From: Tsukamurella conjunctivitidis
Lineage (GTDB): Bacteria > Actinomycetota > Actinomycetes > Mycobacteriales > Mycobacteriaceae
Direction of reading: 5' to 3'
Assembly: GCF_007858475.1 (NCBI RefSeq)
Contig: NZ_VIGX01000026.1
Location: 1-36,268 of the forward strand
DNA: 36,268 nt
Within the stretch, counting starts at the first letter, position 1. Each line of letters starts with the position of its first letter. Below, in pieces: positions 23,887 to 30,360 of the stretch. The notes beneath the pieces were generated by a model. The model did not search any database and was not told the origin of the DNA. It saw only the letters and a list, made by a program, of their open reading frames with translations. The position numbers and the translations under genes are program-made.

Positions 23887-23962
23887 GACTGAAAGTATAC
23901 CAAAGATGCCCCGCCCCCGACTGTTGGATTTGTACTGTTGCGCCGGAGGTGCGGCAGTTGGC
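23413..23962. mobile_element. HNH homing cassette carrying a recoded 5' exon of its target gene
   Basis: The unit consists of an antisense HNH gene (23413-23886), a 19-base link, and a recoded copy of methyltransferase codons 1-17 plus about two more (23906-23962). The left border is exact: codon 17 of the original gene is followed directly by the HNH stop. On the right, codon choice changes back from TTG, GAT, TGT, GGT and GTT to the C-ending style at about 23963. The link and HNH gene look less GC-rich than their surroundings. The HNH family's homing behaviour is known; the cassette model is inferred. Confidence 0.7.
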
Positions 23963-24553
23963 TACCACCGCGCCGGCTTCGACATCGTCGGCGTCGACAT
24001 CGACCCCCAACCGAACTACCCGTTCACATTCGTCCAGGCCGACGCGCTCAAGTTCCTCCTCGAGAGCCACAGCGAGTTCGAGGCGTACCACGGCAGCCCG
24101 CCATGCCAGGCGTTCACGAATGCTCAACGCATCCAGGGCAACGACCATCCCGACTTCATCACAGCGACCCGCTCAGCACTCAAGCTGATCGGCAAGCCAT
24201 ACGTGATCGAGAACGTCCCCGGAGCGCCGCTCGACGACCCATTCGTGCTGTGCGGCGCGATGTTCCCCGGGCTCAAGACCTACCGGCACCGCCTGTTCGA
24301 GAGCAACATCCCAATCTGGACCCCGCGGCACCCCGAGCACGCCGTCCCGACAACCAAGATGGGCCGCAAGCCGGTCGCAGGTCAATTCATGCACGTCGTC
24401 GGCAACTTCTCCGGAGTCCAGCAGGCTCGCGAGGCCATGGGAATCGACTGGATGACACGGGATGAACTCCGCGAAGCGATCCCACCGGCGTACACCGAGC
24501 ACATCGGCCGCCAGCTCATAGCGGCCCTCGTCGGCCAGGAGGCGTTGTTCTGA
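23906..24553 (+). CDS. C5 cytosine-specific DNA methyltransferase, 5' end rebuilt by the HNH cassette
   Basis: 215 residues, short for the family but normal for phage enzymes. Motif I RLLDLYCCAGGAAVGYHRAG, GVDIDPQP (cofactor Asp), motif IV HGSPPCQAF with the catalytic Cys, motif VI VIENVPGA, and RHRLFE (motif VIII region). It transfers a methyl group from S-adenosylmethionine to cytosine, probably protecting phage DNA from host restriction. The first 17 codons come from the cassette; after about 23963 the codon style changes. ATG 23906 is preferred; ATG 23885 would add seven residues. Its own ribosome site is poor. Confidence 0.85.
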   Translation: MPRPRLLDLYCCAGGAAVGYHRAGFDIVGVDIDPQPNYPFTFVQADALKFLLESHSEFEAYHGSPPCQAFTNAQRIQGNDHPDFITATRSALKLIGKPYVIENVPGAPLDDPFVLCGAMFPGLKTYRHRLFESNIPIWTPRHPEHAVPTTKMGRKPVAGQFMHVVGNFSGVQQAREAMGIDWMTRDELREAIPPAYTEHIGRQLIAALVGQEALF

Positions 24554-24554
24554 C

Positions 24555-25403
24555 ATGCCGTGGTTCGCTGTAGACGATCAGTTCGCCTTCCACGCGAAGG
24601 CGATCACAGCTGGAAATGAAGCGCTCGGAATGTGGGTGCGCGCCGGCTCGTGGTGCCAGCAACAGGGCGGAACGGGAGTCGTCCCCGAAGGGATTGTTGC
24701 GGCCCTCGGAGGGATCGATCTGGCTGAGAAACTGGTCCGTGCGGGGCTCTGGGCGCGCACCCCGAGTGGTTTCAAATTTCACGAGTGGGATGAGTATCAG
24801 AAGCTCAATTCGGCCGCCCGGAACCGGAGTGCGAAGCGCGCTGAGGCGGGCCGGATGGGTGGGTTGAAGTCGGGTGAGGCGCGTCGCGCGAAAGCCGCAA
24901 ATCGGACAGAGTCTGTGAAGCAAACCGCGAAGCAAACGCCGAAGCAACCCCTGAAGCAAACTCCATTTTGCTTCGAAGCAAAAACATCACCTGACCTGCA
25001 AGAATCGAAGCAAACGAAGCAAAACGGGAACCCATTACCCAATACCCTTACCCATAGGGTTGCTTTAGGAGAGGGAGTTACGTTGGCAACCGCGCGCGTT
25101 TGCCCCCGCCACCCTGACGGCAACCCGACCGGCGAAGCGTGCGGCGGCTGCGCCGACGCCCGCCGCGCCGTCGCTGCCGATGCAGCCGAAGCGCTCGAGG
25201 CTGCCAAGCGAGCCCGATCGGCCGAGGTTCGTGAGCAAGCCGCCGGCAAGCTCGCCGCCATCGCCGACTGCGGCCTCTGCGACGACAACGGCTACCGCGG
25301 CACCGTCGTCTGCGACCACATCGACCACGCGCCAGCAGCCGCACGAGGACGAGCCAAAATCCAGGCGGAACTCGATGCGATCGCAGCGAGGAAATCCGCA
25401 TGA
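24555..25403 (+). CDS. Replication-initiator-like phage protein with iterons in its gene
   Basis: 282 residues. The N-terminal 90 (WFAVDDQFAFHAKAITAGNE, LWARTPSGFKFHEWDEYQ) form the winged-helix domain common in actinophage replication proteins. A charged low-complexity linker (about 100-165) contains KQT repeats encoded by the iterons. The C-terminal part has two Cys pairs, in CPRHPDG/CGGCADARR and CGLCDDNGYRG, possibly zinc binding, and a helical segment. A separate gene could start at TTG 25083, where GGAGAGGGAG gives a ribosome site, but the frame is the same and continuous. The layout resembles lambda O. Confidence 0.75.
   Translation: MPWFAVDDQFAFHAKAITAGNEALGMWVRAGSWCQQQGGTGVVPEGIVAALGGIDLAEKLVRAGLWARTPSGFKFHEWDEYQKLNSAARNRSAKRAEAGRMGGLKSGEARRAKAANRTESVKQTAKQTPKQPLKQTPFCFEAKTSPDLQESKQTKQNGNPLPNTLTHRVALGEGVTLATARVCPRHPDGNPTGEACGGCADARRAVAADAAEALEAAKRARSAEVREQAAGKLAAIADCGLCDDNGYRGTVVCDHIDHAPAAARGRAKIQAELDAIAARKSA
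24917..25065 (+). repeat. Iteron array and AT-richer stretch, candidate phage replication origin
   Basis: GAAGCAAAC or close variants start at 24917, 24929, 24941, 24953 (exact 12-base pitch), 24975, 25007 and 25016. TTTTGCTTCGAAGCAAAA (24966-24983) is a perfect 18-base palindrome containing one direct and one inverted copy. After the last copy comes an A/T-richer stretch with ACCC repeats (ATTACCC, AATACCC, TTACCC, 25034-25054). Iterons followed by an AT-rich unwinding element inside the initiator gene match lambda-type origins. Confidence 0.6.
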
Positions 25404-25436
25404 CATGAACCTCCAATATCCAGTCGCACTTTCGTG

Positions 25437-25442
25437 TATAGT
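25437..25442 (+). promoter_or_regulatory. Possible -10 element before the small-gene array
   Basis: TATAGT is followed by CA, as at 35969-35976. No convincing -35. The gap 25404-25493 is the only sizeable non-coding space between 23886 and 35259, so a promoter here would drive the whole small-gene array. Confidence 0.4.
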
Positions 25443-25452
25443 CAAGATCCAG

Positions 25453-25470
25453 GAGCCGCTGCAACGGCTC
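25453..25470 (+). other. Hairpin in the leader of the small-gene array
   Basis: GAGCCG and CGGCTC pair around CTGCAA. No T run follows, so it is a leader structure, not a terminator. Confidence 0.45.
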
Positions 25471-25493
25471 GCAACATCGGAAGGACCCCCGAC

Positions 25494-25634
25494 ATGACCA
25501 GCAAAAATCCCCCACCGAGACCGGTCGCCGCCACCAGCACGACCCAGGGGAACGACGTCCCTGCCACCGCACCGGACCTCCGGTTCTTCGCTGCAGGAGT
25601 CCCGGATGCGGATGCTCAGGGCGGTGCACGATGA
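25494..25634 (+). CDS. Very small Pro/Ala/Thr-rich phage protein
   Basis: 46 residues, disordered in appearance. A GGAAGGA ribosome site precedes the ATG. It overlaps the RuvC-like gene by ATGA, so one role may be to load ribosomes for it. Function unknown. Confidence 0.5.
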   Translation: MTSKNPPPRPVAATSTTQGNDVPATAPDLRFFAAGVPDADAQGGAR

Positions 25635-26134
25635 GCCGCCTCGTCGCCGTCGACCCCGGCTCACGAACCACCGGATGGGCCGCATTCGACCACGGCAAAC
25701 TCGCCTACTTCGGCGTCATCGACAACACCGGCAACCTCACCCCCGACGACACCAGCGCGGAGTACATCCGCAGCGTCTACCGGCAGGTCGCGCGTCTTCA
25801 TCCGCAGACCATCGCTGTCGAATCCGTCACCGCACCCAAGGGTTTCAAGGGTGGTGTGCGTGCGCCGATCAACCCCGAGGGCATGGCTGGCTTGGGGGCT
25901 GCGTGGTCGGCTGTTGTGCTGGCCGCTCTGACCTCGGGTGCTGCGGTCGCGCATGTTGCGCCGGCTGGTCATGGGTCGAAGCCGCTGGGTGCGTATCCGG
26001 CCGAGTTGGTTGGTGATCGTGAGCGGTTGTCGGCTGGCTGGCAGTTGCGTGTTGGTGGCGGGAAGCTGCGGCATGCTCGGAGTGCGTTCGACATCGGGCG
26101 CGTGGCTCTGCGACTTCCGGTGGTGGCGGCATGA
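25631..26134 (+). CDS. RuvC-like Holliday junction resolvase
   Basis: 167 residues, the normal RuvC size. The RNase H-like fold and its acidic residues are visible: VAVDPGSRTTGWA (first Asp), TIAVESV (Glu), and HARSAFDIGRVAL at the C-terminus (last Asp). It would cut four-way junctions formed during phage replication or recombination. Odd: up to about 25800 nearly all codons end in C or A; from about 25845 to the stop nearly all end in G or T. The switch is sharp and lies inside one gene. Confidence 0.8.
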   Translation: MSRLVAVDPGSRTTGWAAFDHGKLAYFGVIDNTGNLTPDDTSAEYIRSVYRQVARLHPQTIAVESVTAPKGFKGGVRAPINPEGMAGLGAAWSAVVLAALTSGAAVAHVAPAGHGSKPLGAYPAELVGDRERLSAGWQLRVGGGKLRHARSAFDIGRVALRLPVVAA

Positions 26135-26676
26135 CCGCCCCGAACCCCGCTGTTGGTGCCCAGCCGGGTTGGCGTGGCACCGACCCCGACGGCGGAACAT
26201 GGGTGCGCCTCACGCGGCGCAGCGGCCATCCGTGGCTGGAGATCACCGCGACCGGCGGACTGCACTTCCGCACGCAGGAGGAGGCCGAGGCCGCGGGCCT
26301 GGTCCGCCTGATCCCGGCGGTGGGCTACCACTACGACGAGCGTGGCGAGGATGTGGTGCCGGACGTCGAGGGTGGTGCCGCCCCGCTGGACCCGGGCAAC
26401 CCCGAGCGCTTCCGGCAGGCCGCAGAGTCGGCGCGCGAGATGGCGAAGTCTCCGCACCTCGACACTGCGACCTGGGAGCACATCGCGGCTACGTTCGAGT
26501 CGCAGGCCGATCGCCTGGACCGTGAGCACGCCGAGGCCGAGCAGGACGCCTCCGACCGCGCAGAGGCAGACAACTACGCCAAGGAAAGCTCCACCACCGA
26601 GGAGTTCTGGGCGCGCCACAACGCCTACCTCGACGGCATCCGAGCTGAGCGTGCACGTCAGGAGGCGGGACAGTGA
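26131..26676 (+). CDS. Phage protein with charged helical C-terminus
   Basis: 181 residues. The N-terminus has a small strand-rich region (GWRGTDPDGGTWVRLTRRSG). Residues 90-181 are a long charged helix (ESQADRLDREHAEAEQDASD), probably coiled coil. Function unknown. Coupled upstream by ATGA and downstream by GTGA. Confidence 0.6.
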   Translation: MTAPNPAVGAQPGWRGTDPDGGTWVRLTRRSGHPWLEITATGGLHFRTQEEAEAAGLVRLIPAVGYHYDERGEDVVPDVEGGAAPLDPGNPERFRQAAESAREMAKSPHLDTATWEHIAATFESQADRLDREHAEAEQDASDRAEADNYAKESSTTEEFWARHNAYLDGIRAERARQEAGQ

Positions 26677-26864
26677 CCGAGTGGAAGTCGAACGTCACCG
26701 ACCGCGACGGGAAGCTGCTGAACGTCGGGGATCGTGTGCAGTGCGGATGCTGCGGTGAGCTGGCGACCGTTGTCAACGACGGGGGGTTCCTCGAAGCGGA
26801 GACGGATTCGGGATGGCGTGACCTGATCTGGTCGAACGTCGTGCTGGTGGAGCGTGCATCGTGA
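26673..26864 (+). CDS. Small phage protein, SH3-like with CGCC
   Basis: 63 residues, GTG start with AGGAGG. The pattern LLNVGDRVQCGCCGELATVV then WSNVVLVER looks like a small beta barrel with one Cys triplet (C-x-C-C). Function unknown. Confidence 0.55.
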   Translation: MTEWKSNVTDRDGKLLNVGDRVQCGCCGELATVVNDGGFLEAETDSGWRDLIWSNVVLVERAS

Positions 26865-27118
26865 CCGCCGTGGACCGTCTCGCCGCCACGCTGGCGAAGC
26901 ACGGCAACCGCTTCCGCACCTTCCCGGACGGGCCGATGAGCGACCGCAGGTGGACAGGCCGATGCATCTGCGGGCACGTGCTGGAGTGCCGAACCAGCAT
27001 GGAGCCTGAGCCTGAGGGCTGGCTGGCGGAAGCGCACGGGCGACACATCGCTGCCGTGATCGCCTCCTCCGACGACCTCGCCGTCATCGAAGTCAAGGCC
27101 GGTGACCGCGATGTCTGA
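26861..27118 (+). CDS. Small CxCG...H phage protein
   Basis: 85 residues, GTG start. GRCICGHVLEC is followed about 20 residues later by EAHGRHIAAV, giving a C-x-C-G and His set shared with the products at 28529 and 30357. It may bind one zinc. The stop overlaps the HNH gene by 8 bases. Confidence 0.55.
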   Translation: MTAVDRLAATLAKHGNRFRTFPDGPMSDRRWTGRCICGHVLECRTSMEPEPEGWLAEAHGRHIAAVIASSDDLAVIEVKAGDRDV

Positions 27119-27710
27119 CGAGTTCTGGTCGCAGGTCAGCAAGTCCGACGGCTGTTGGGAGTGGCGTGGGCCGGTCAGCCCGGATGGCTACGGGCGCACG
27201 ACGGTGGATGGCGTTCGATGGTTCACGCACCGCTACGCGTACACGGTGCAGCGGGGCGAGATCCCGGCGGGCCTGGTCATAGACCACCTGTGCCGGAATC
27301 GTCGCTGCTGCAACCCCGACCATCTTGAGCCGGTGACGGGCCGGGAGAACGTCCTTCGCGGAGTCGGGGTGTCCGCGCTCAATGCAGCCAAGACCCACTG
27401 CGATCGCGGACATTTGCTCGACGAGGCCAATGTCTACGTACCGCCGAAGAATCCGACCCAGCGCCACTGCCGGGCGTGCAAAGCCATCCATAACCGGAAG
27501 AAGAACGACCGCTTGCTCGCCGAACGAGCTGAGGCACGGAGCAGGCGTGTCCCGCCGACCCACTGCGTGCGCGGGCATGAGTTCAGCGAGAAGAACACGA
27601 TCGTGAGTGAGCGAGGCAGGGCGTGCAGGTCGTGCAAGTCCGCCGCCGATGCCAGGCGGTATGCGGCCAAGGCTGCCGCGAAGGCAGCAGAAGGGGTGAG
27701 TGACCGATGA
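27111..27710 (+). CDS. HNH endonuclease with two C-terminal Cys/His modules
   Basis: 199 residues. FWSQVSKSDGCWEW, then GYGR, THRYAYTVQRG and the HNH core DHLCRNRRCCNPDHLEPV match the endonuclease family of the cassette at 23413. Two tandem modules follow (THCDRGHLLDEANVY...CRAC and THCVRGHEFSEKNTIV...CRSC), each a likely zinc finger for DNA contact. Unlike the other HNH gene it is on the plus strand inside the coupled array and interrupts no visible gene. Confidence 0.8.
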   Translation: MSDEFWSQVSKSDGCWEWRGPVSPDGYGRTTVDGVRWFTHRYAYTVQRGEIPAGLVIDHLCRNRRCCNPDHLEPVTGRENVLRGVGVSALNAAKTHCDRGHLLDEANVYVPPKNPTQRHCRACKAIHNRKKNDRLLAERAEARSRRVPPTHCVRGHEFSEKNTIVSERGRACRSCKSAADARRYAAKAAAKAAEGVSDR

Positions 27711-27898
27711 CCGCCCTCACCGTCCTCGGCGGAATCGCCTGCATCATCGTCGGCCTATGTGGGGTGGCGGGCATGGACGAGAAGAAGCCTCGAACCATCT
27801 GGATAGGCGGGGCGGTGTGGTTCGTCACCACTTTCATCGCGCTCCTGTTGATCACCTACGGATTCCCGGACCAGGGGTGGCCTCATGACTGCGAGTGA
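27707..27898 (+). CDS. Small membrane protein, two helices
   Basis: 63 residues. Helices at about 3-21 and 33-50 are separated by MDEKKPR, so both ends are probably on the same side of the membrane. AAGGGGTGA lies upstream. The 3' end overlaps the next gene by 14 bases. Function unknown. Confidence 0.55.
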   Translation: MTALTVLGGIACIIVGLCGVAGMDEKKPRTIWIGGAVWFVTTFIALLLITYGFPDQGWPHDCE

Positions 27899-28532
27899 CC
27901 CGACCGACCTCATCCGCGCCGTCGACTTCGTCCACGTGAGCGGCATGATGTCCAAGCTCTACGGTCCCGGCCTTGAGGAGTGCTGTTCGTCCTGCGGCGA
28001 GAGGTGGCCGTGTGAGGTGCGCCGTCTGCGGGATGCGCTCGACGCCAGTGATGCGGAGCTGGATGGCGTGGGGCAAGCACTGGCTTTGGCGGAGATCCGC
28101 GTGAATCACTTTCGTGCGTACGCCGAGGATGTGGCATCTCACGGGATGCGCGCCGACCTGAATCCGACGTTGGGGCGAGTGATGACGGCCGACGAAACAG
28201 TCGGGTGGGCGTACGGCTACCTACGCCGCGTCGACGCGTGGGTGAGGGGTTCGGCGAATCGCACGTTGGACACCGATCCCGGGGACAGCGGACTCCCACC
28301 GTTGCCGCCCGAACACCGGTTTCTGAACCTGAATCCGTACAGCCAAAAGCCGTCGGATACGGAGGCCGCCCTGGCTGAGGCGAACGCGACCATCGATCGC
28401 GTCCGGGCGCTGGTAGAGGAGCGCGAGAACCACTGGTCGGCGGCCTTGATGGTGGGACACGGAGGCGTGAAGCTACCAATCGTCGTGAGCACTGATGACC
28501 TCCGCCGTGCCGTCGAGGGGCCGGCGACATGA
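27885..28532 (+). CDS. Phage protein with CC..CG...PC motif
   Basis: 215 residues. CCSSCGERWPCEVRRLRDAL (about 33-52) carries four Cys and resembles the CAGCLEPWPC motif of the 17474 product. A coiled-coil-like segment follows, and a second helical part with TEAALAEANATIDRVRALVE. Family unknown; this type is common in actinophage early regions. Confidence 0.6.
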   Translation: MTASDPTDLIRAVDFVHVSGMMSKLYGPGLEECCSSCGERWPCEVRRLRDALDASDAELDGVGQALALAEIRVNHFRAYAEDVASHGMRADLNPTLGRVMTADETVGWAYGYLRRVDAWVRGSANRTLDTDPGDSGLPPLPPEHRFLNLNPYSQKPSDTEAALAEANATIDRVRALVEERENHWSAALMVGHGGVKLPIVVSTDDLRRAVEGPAT

Positions 28533-28726
28533 GCATCGACGAGGTGGCGCTGTTCACGTCCCTGTGCGAGCACCTGGGCATGACGGTGACCGCGCACGAG
28601 CTGTACGAGTTCGACGGGACATGCTCGTGCGGCTGGGACTACATGGACGCCCCGGACTACGACGACGACCCCGACTTGGACGAGATGCACCGGCGGCACA
28701 TGCGCGGCGAGGAGGGGCAACTATGA
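28529..28726 (+). CDS. Small acidic CxCG...H phage protein
   Basis: 65 residues, net acidic. GTCSCGWDYMD is followed by HRRHM about 22 residues later, again a C-x-C-G and His arrangement. The Asp-rich middle (DAPDYDDDPDLDEMH) is unusual. Function unknown. Confidence 0.55.
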   Translation: MSIDEVALFTSLCEHLGMTVTAHELYEFDGTCSCGWDYMDAPDYDDDPDLDEMHRRHMRGEEGQL

Positions 28727-28989
28727 GCGGCGACCTGGATGCGATCCGTGAGGACGTGGCGATGGCTGCCCGGTCGGCGGAGATGGCGCGGCATGTGGCG
28801 TTGGATCACGCGCCGGAACTGCTCGATGAGGTGGAACGGCTGCGCGCAACCATCGAGCAGGTGTCGCACATCGCTTACGACCCGTTCATCTCAGATGGCG
28901 AGGCGCTGACGCGCATCCAGGACTTGACCGATGCAAATCTCCCGCCTGGCGAAATGCCATCCGCCTGGCTGCCTGAGGTGTCGTCGTGA
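28723..28989 (+). CDS. Small helical phage protein
   Basis: 88 residues, mainly helical (AMAARSAEMARHVALDHAPE, LLDEVERLRATIEQV). GAGGAGGGG gives a very strong ribosome site, so this is a likely re-initiation point in the array. Function unknown. Confidence 0.55.
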   Translation: MSGDLDAIREDVAMAARSAEMARHVALDHAPELLDEVERLRATIEQVSHIAYDPFISDGEALTRIQDLTDANLPPGEMPSAWLPEVSS

Positions 28990-29231
28990 CTGGGGCGCGT
29001 GGGTGGACGTTGGTGGCTGGTGTGGTCATCGCCATCGACGCCACAGCCCGCCCAGGCCACACCCTCAGCGAGACCATGGACGGCTGGCTCGAGCATCACC
29101 CAGTGCTGGCGATCGGCGGGACCGTGCTGGTCGCCGCGCATCTGCTGAACGTATTCGACGTGTGCGGCGCGCGTGAGTACGACCCGATTCATCGCGTCGC
29201 AGCCCTCATCGCCCGAAAGGCCGAATTATGA
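28986..29231 (+). CDS. Small membrane protein
   Basis: 81 residues, GTG start with GAGGTG. Hydrophobic stretches at about 6-20 and 39-55 (VLAIGGTVLVAAHLLNVF). The C-terminal ARKAEL comes from a 16-base sequence repeated at the end of the next gene. Function unknown. Confidence 0.55.
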   Translation: MTGARGWTLVAGVVIAIDATARPGHTLSETMDGWLEHHPVLAIGGTVLVAAHLLNVFDVCGAREYDPIHRVAALIARKAEL

Positions 29232-29488
29232 TTGACACCACTGACGCCCAGCTCGCCGAAGACGCCAAGCAGTTCCTCGCAGTCTGGACCGGCGGCAAGC
29301 ACCTGTCCGACGAGCACCGCGAGGACTTCATCGCCGCGTGGACAGGTTGGCATCGGGGCGCGGAATTCCAGCGGGAGTGCGACGAGCGTGATGCCAAGGC
29401 GGCTATCGGCGCGTATGTGTCGGCGCTTGCTGTTGAGCGGGCCGAGTTGGCTGCCGCGCTCGCCGACGCCCGAAAGGCCGAATCATGA
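29228..29488 (+). CDS. Small helical phage protein
   Basis: 86 residues. EDFIAAWTGWHRGAEFQREC and AALADARKAES are amphipathic helices, a pattern frequent in actinophage small proteins. AAAGG lies upstream. Both borders carry the repeat GCCCGAAAGGCCGAAT. Function unknown. Confidence 0.55.
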   Translation: MIDTTDAQLAEDAKQFLAVWTGGKHLSDEHREDFIAAWTGWHRGAEFQRECDERDAKAAIGAYVSALAVERAELAAALADARKAES

Positions 29489-29769
29489 GTGTCCCCGAAC
29501 GAGACCGACTGGCGCACCGAATCGCCGACGCGCTGAACGCTGCCGAGCCCTCGTGGAACGTCACCCCGTTGCGGGTGTGGACAACGAAGGACTGCAGGCT
29601 CATCGCTGACGCGGTCCTCGCTGACGGATACAACCGAACGGCCGCCGAGGAACTGGATGCCGCCCCACTGAATCTGCCTGTGGTTTGTTCGCGTTGCTAC
29701 GGACGGGGCGGCCCCTGCTACGACGAGGCAGAACTCCCCGCCCCGCTCTCAGGTGAGAGCGATGCTTAG
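29485..29769 (+). CDS. Phage protein with CxxC motif
   Basis: 94 residues. The helical first half (RLAHRIADALNAAEP) is followed by CSRCYGRGGPC, three Cys that resemble a zinc knuckle. The 3' end overlaps the next gene by 8 bases. Function unknown. Confidence 0.55.
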   Translation: MSVPERDRLAHRIADALNAAEPSWNVTPLRVWTTKDCRLIADAVLADGYNRTAAEELDAAPLNLPVVCSRCYGRGGPCYDEAELPAPLSGESDA

Positions 29770-29983
29770 TCAGTCCTCGCGCGAGTGGATCGATGAGGCG
29801 ATGGCGCACAACAACGCCCACGACGGTGAGGTGTGGATGCGGCAGCGGACCCGGGAAGCACACCAAGCCTTCGACCGCCTACCGCTGTGGGACTTCTCGA
29901 ACGTGGATGCGCAGGGGTGGCTCACGCGGCATGAGCAGTCGGTGTACTGCCTGCCGGAAGCACTGGTCAGGAGCGCATCATGA
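29762..29983 (+). CDS. Small Trp-rich phage protein
   Basis: 73 residues with four Trp and several His; no motif. An AGGTGAG ribosome site supports the ATG at 29762; an upstream in-frame GTG at 29753 is less likely. Function unknown. Confidence 0.5.
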   Translation: MLSQSSREWIDEAMAHNNAHDGEVWMRQRTREAHQAFDRLPLWDFSNVDAQGWLTRHEQSVYCLPEALVRSAS

Positions 29984-30360
29984 TCGGCGACGTCATCGAC
30001 GAACTCACCTGCCGCTGCGGCACCGTCTGCAAGCGGATCATCGAATCGGAGCGCCGCCCACACCAGGACGGACGATCCGACTGGGACAACGGCTGGCGCG
30101 TCGAGTCCAAGGTCGTCGAGAGCGACTGCCCGCACGGCACCAACACCACGACGGAGCACTGCCCGAGCTGCGGACGGCAGGTCGGCGCGCACGGCTTCGG
30201 GGTGGTCGGCGAGGGTGACTGCCCGTGCTGGGACCGCCCGATGAAGCGGCGGATCCGCGCCGCCGCAGACTGGTGCAAGGCGCATCCGATCGCCAACCAG
30301 CTCATCAACTTCGCGCTGTTCGCGACCTCCTTCCTGGCGATGACGTGGTGGCTGTCATGA
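29980..30360 (+). CDS. Membrane-anchored zinc-ribbon-like phage protein
   Basis: 126 residues. CRCGTVC near the start and CPSCGRQVG...CPCWDRP in the middle give about seven Cys, enough for a zinc ribbon. A C-terminal hydrophobic helix (LINFALFATSFLAMTWWLS) should anchor it in the membrane with the Cys domain inside. AGGAG lies upstream. Function unknown. Confidence 0.6.
   Translation: MIGDVIDELTCRCGTVCKRIIESERRPHQDGRSDWDNGWRVESKVVESDCPHGTNTTTEHCPSCGRQVGAHGFGVVGEGDCPCWDRPMKRRIRAAADWCKAHPIANQLINFALFATSFLAMTWWLS

Noticed and set aside
23413-23892. Plus-strand reading frame continuing from the truncated methyltransferase start
   Set aside because: It is the mirror of the HNH gene in codon register and has no methyltransferase motifs; the conserved HNH protein is on the other strand.
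24917-25024. CRISPR-like short repeat array
   Set aside because: Units are only 9 bases on a 12-base pitch with no spacers of proper length, and they lie inside a coding sequence; an iteron array fits better.
25083-25403. Separate gene starting at TTG 25083
   Set aside because: A ribosome-like site exists, but the frame is continuous with the upstream initiator gene without any stop, so one protein is simpler.
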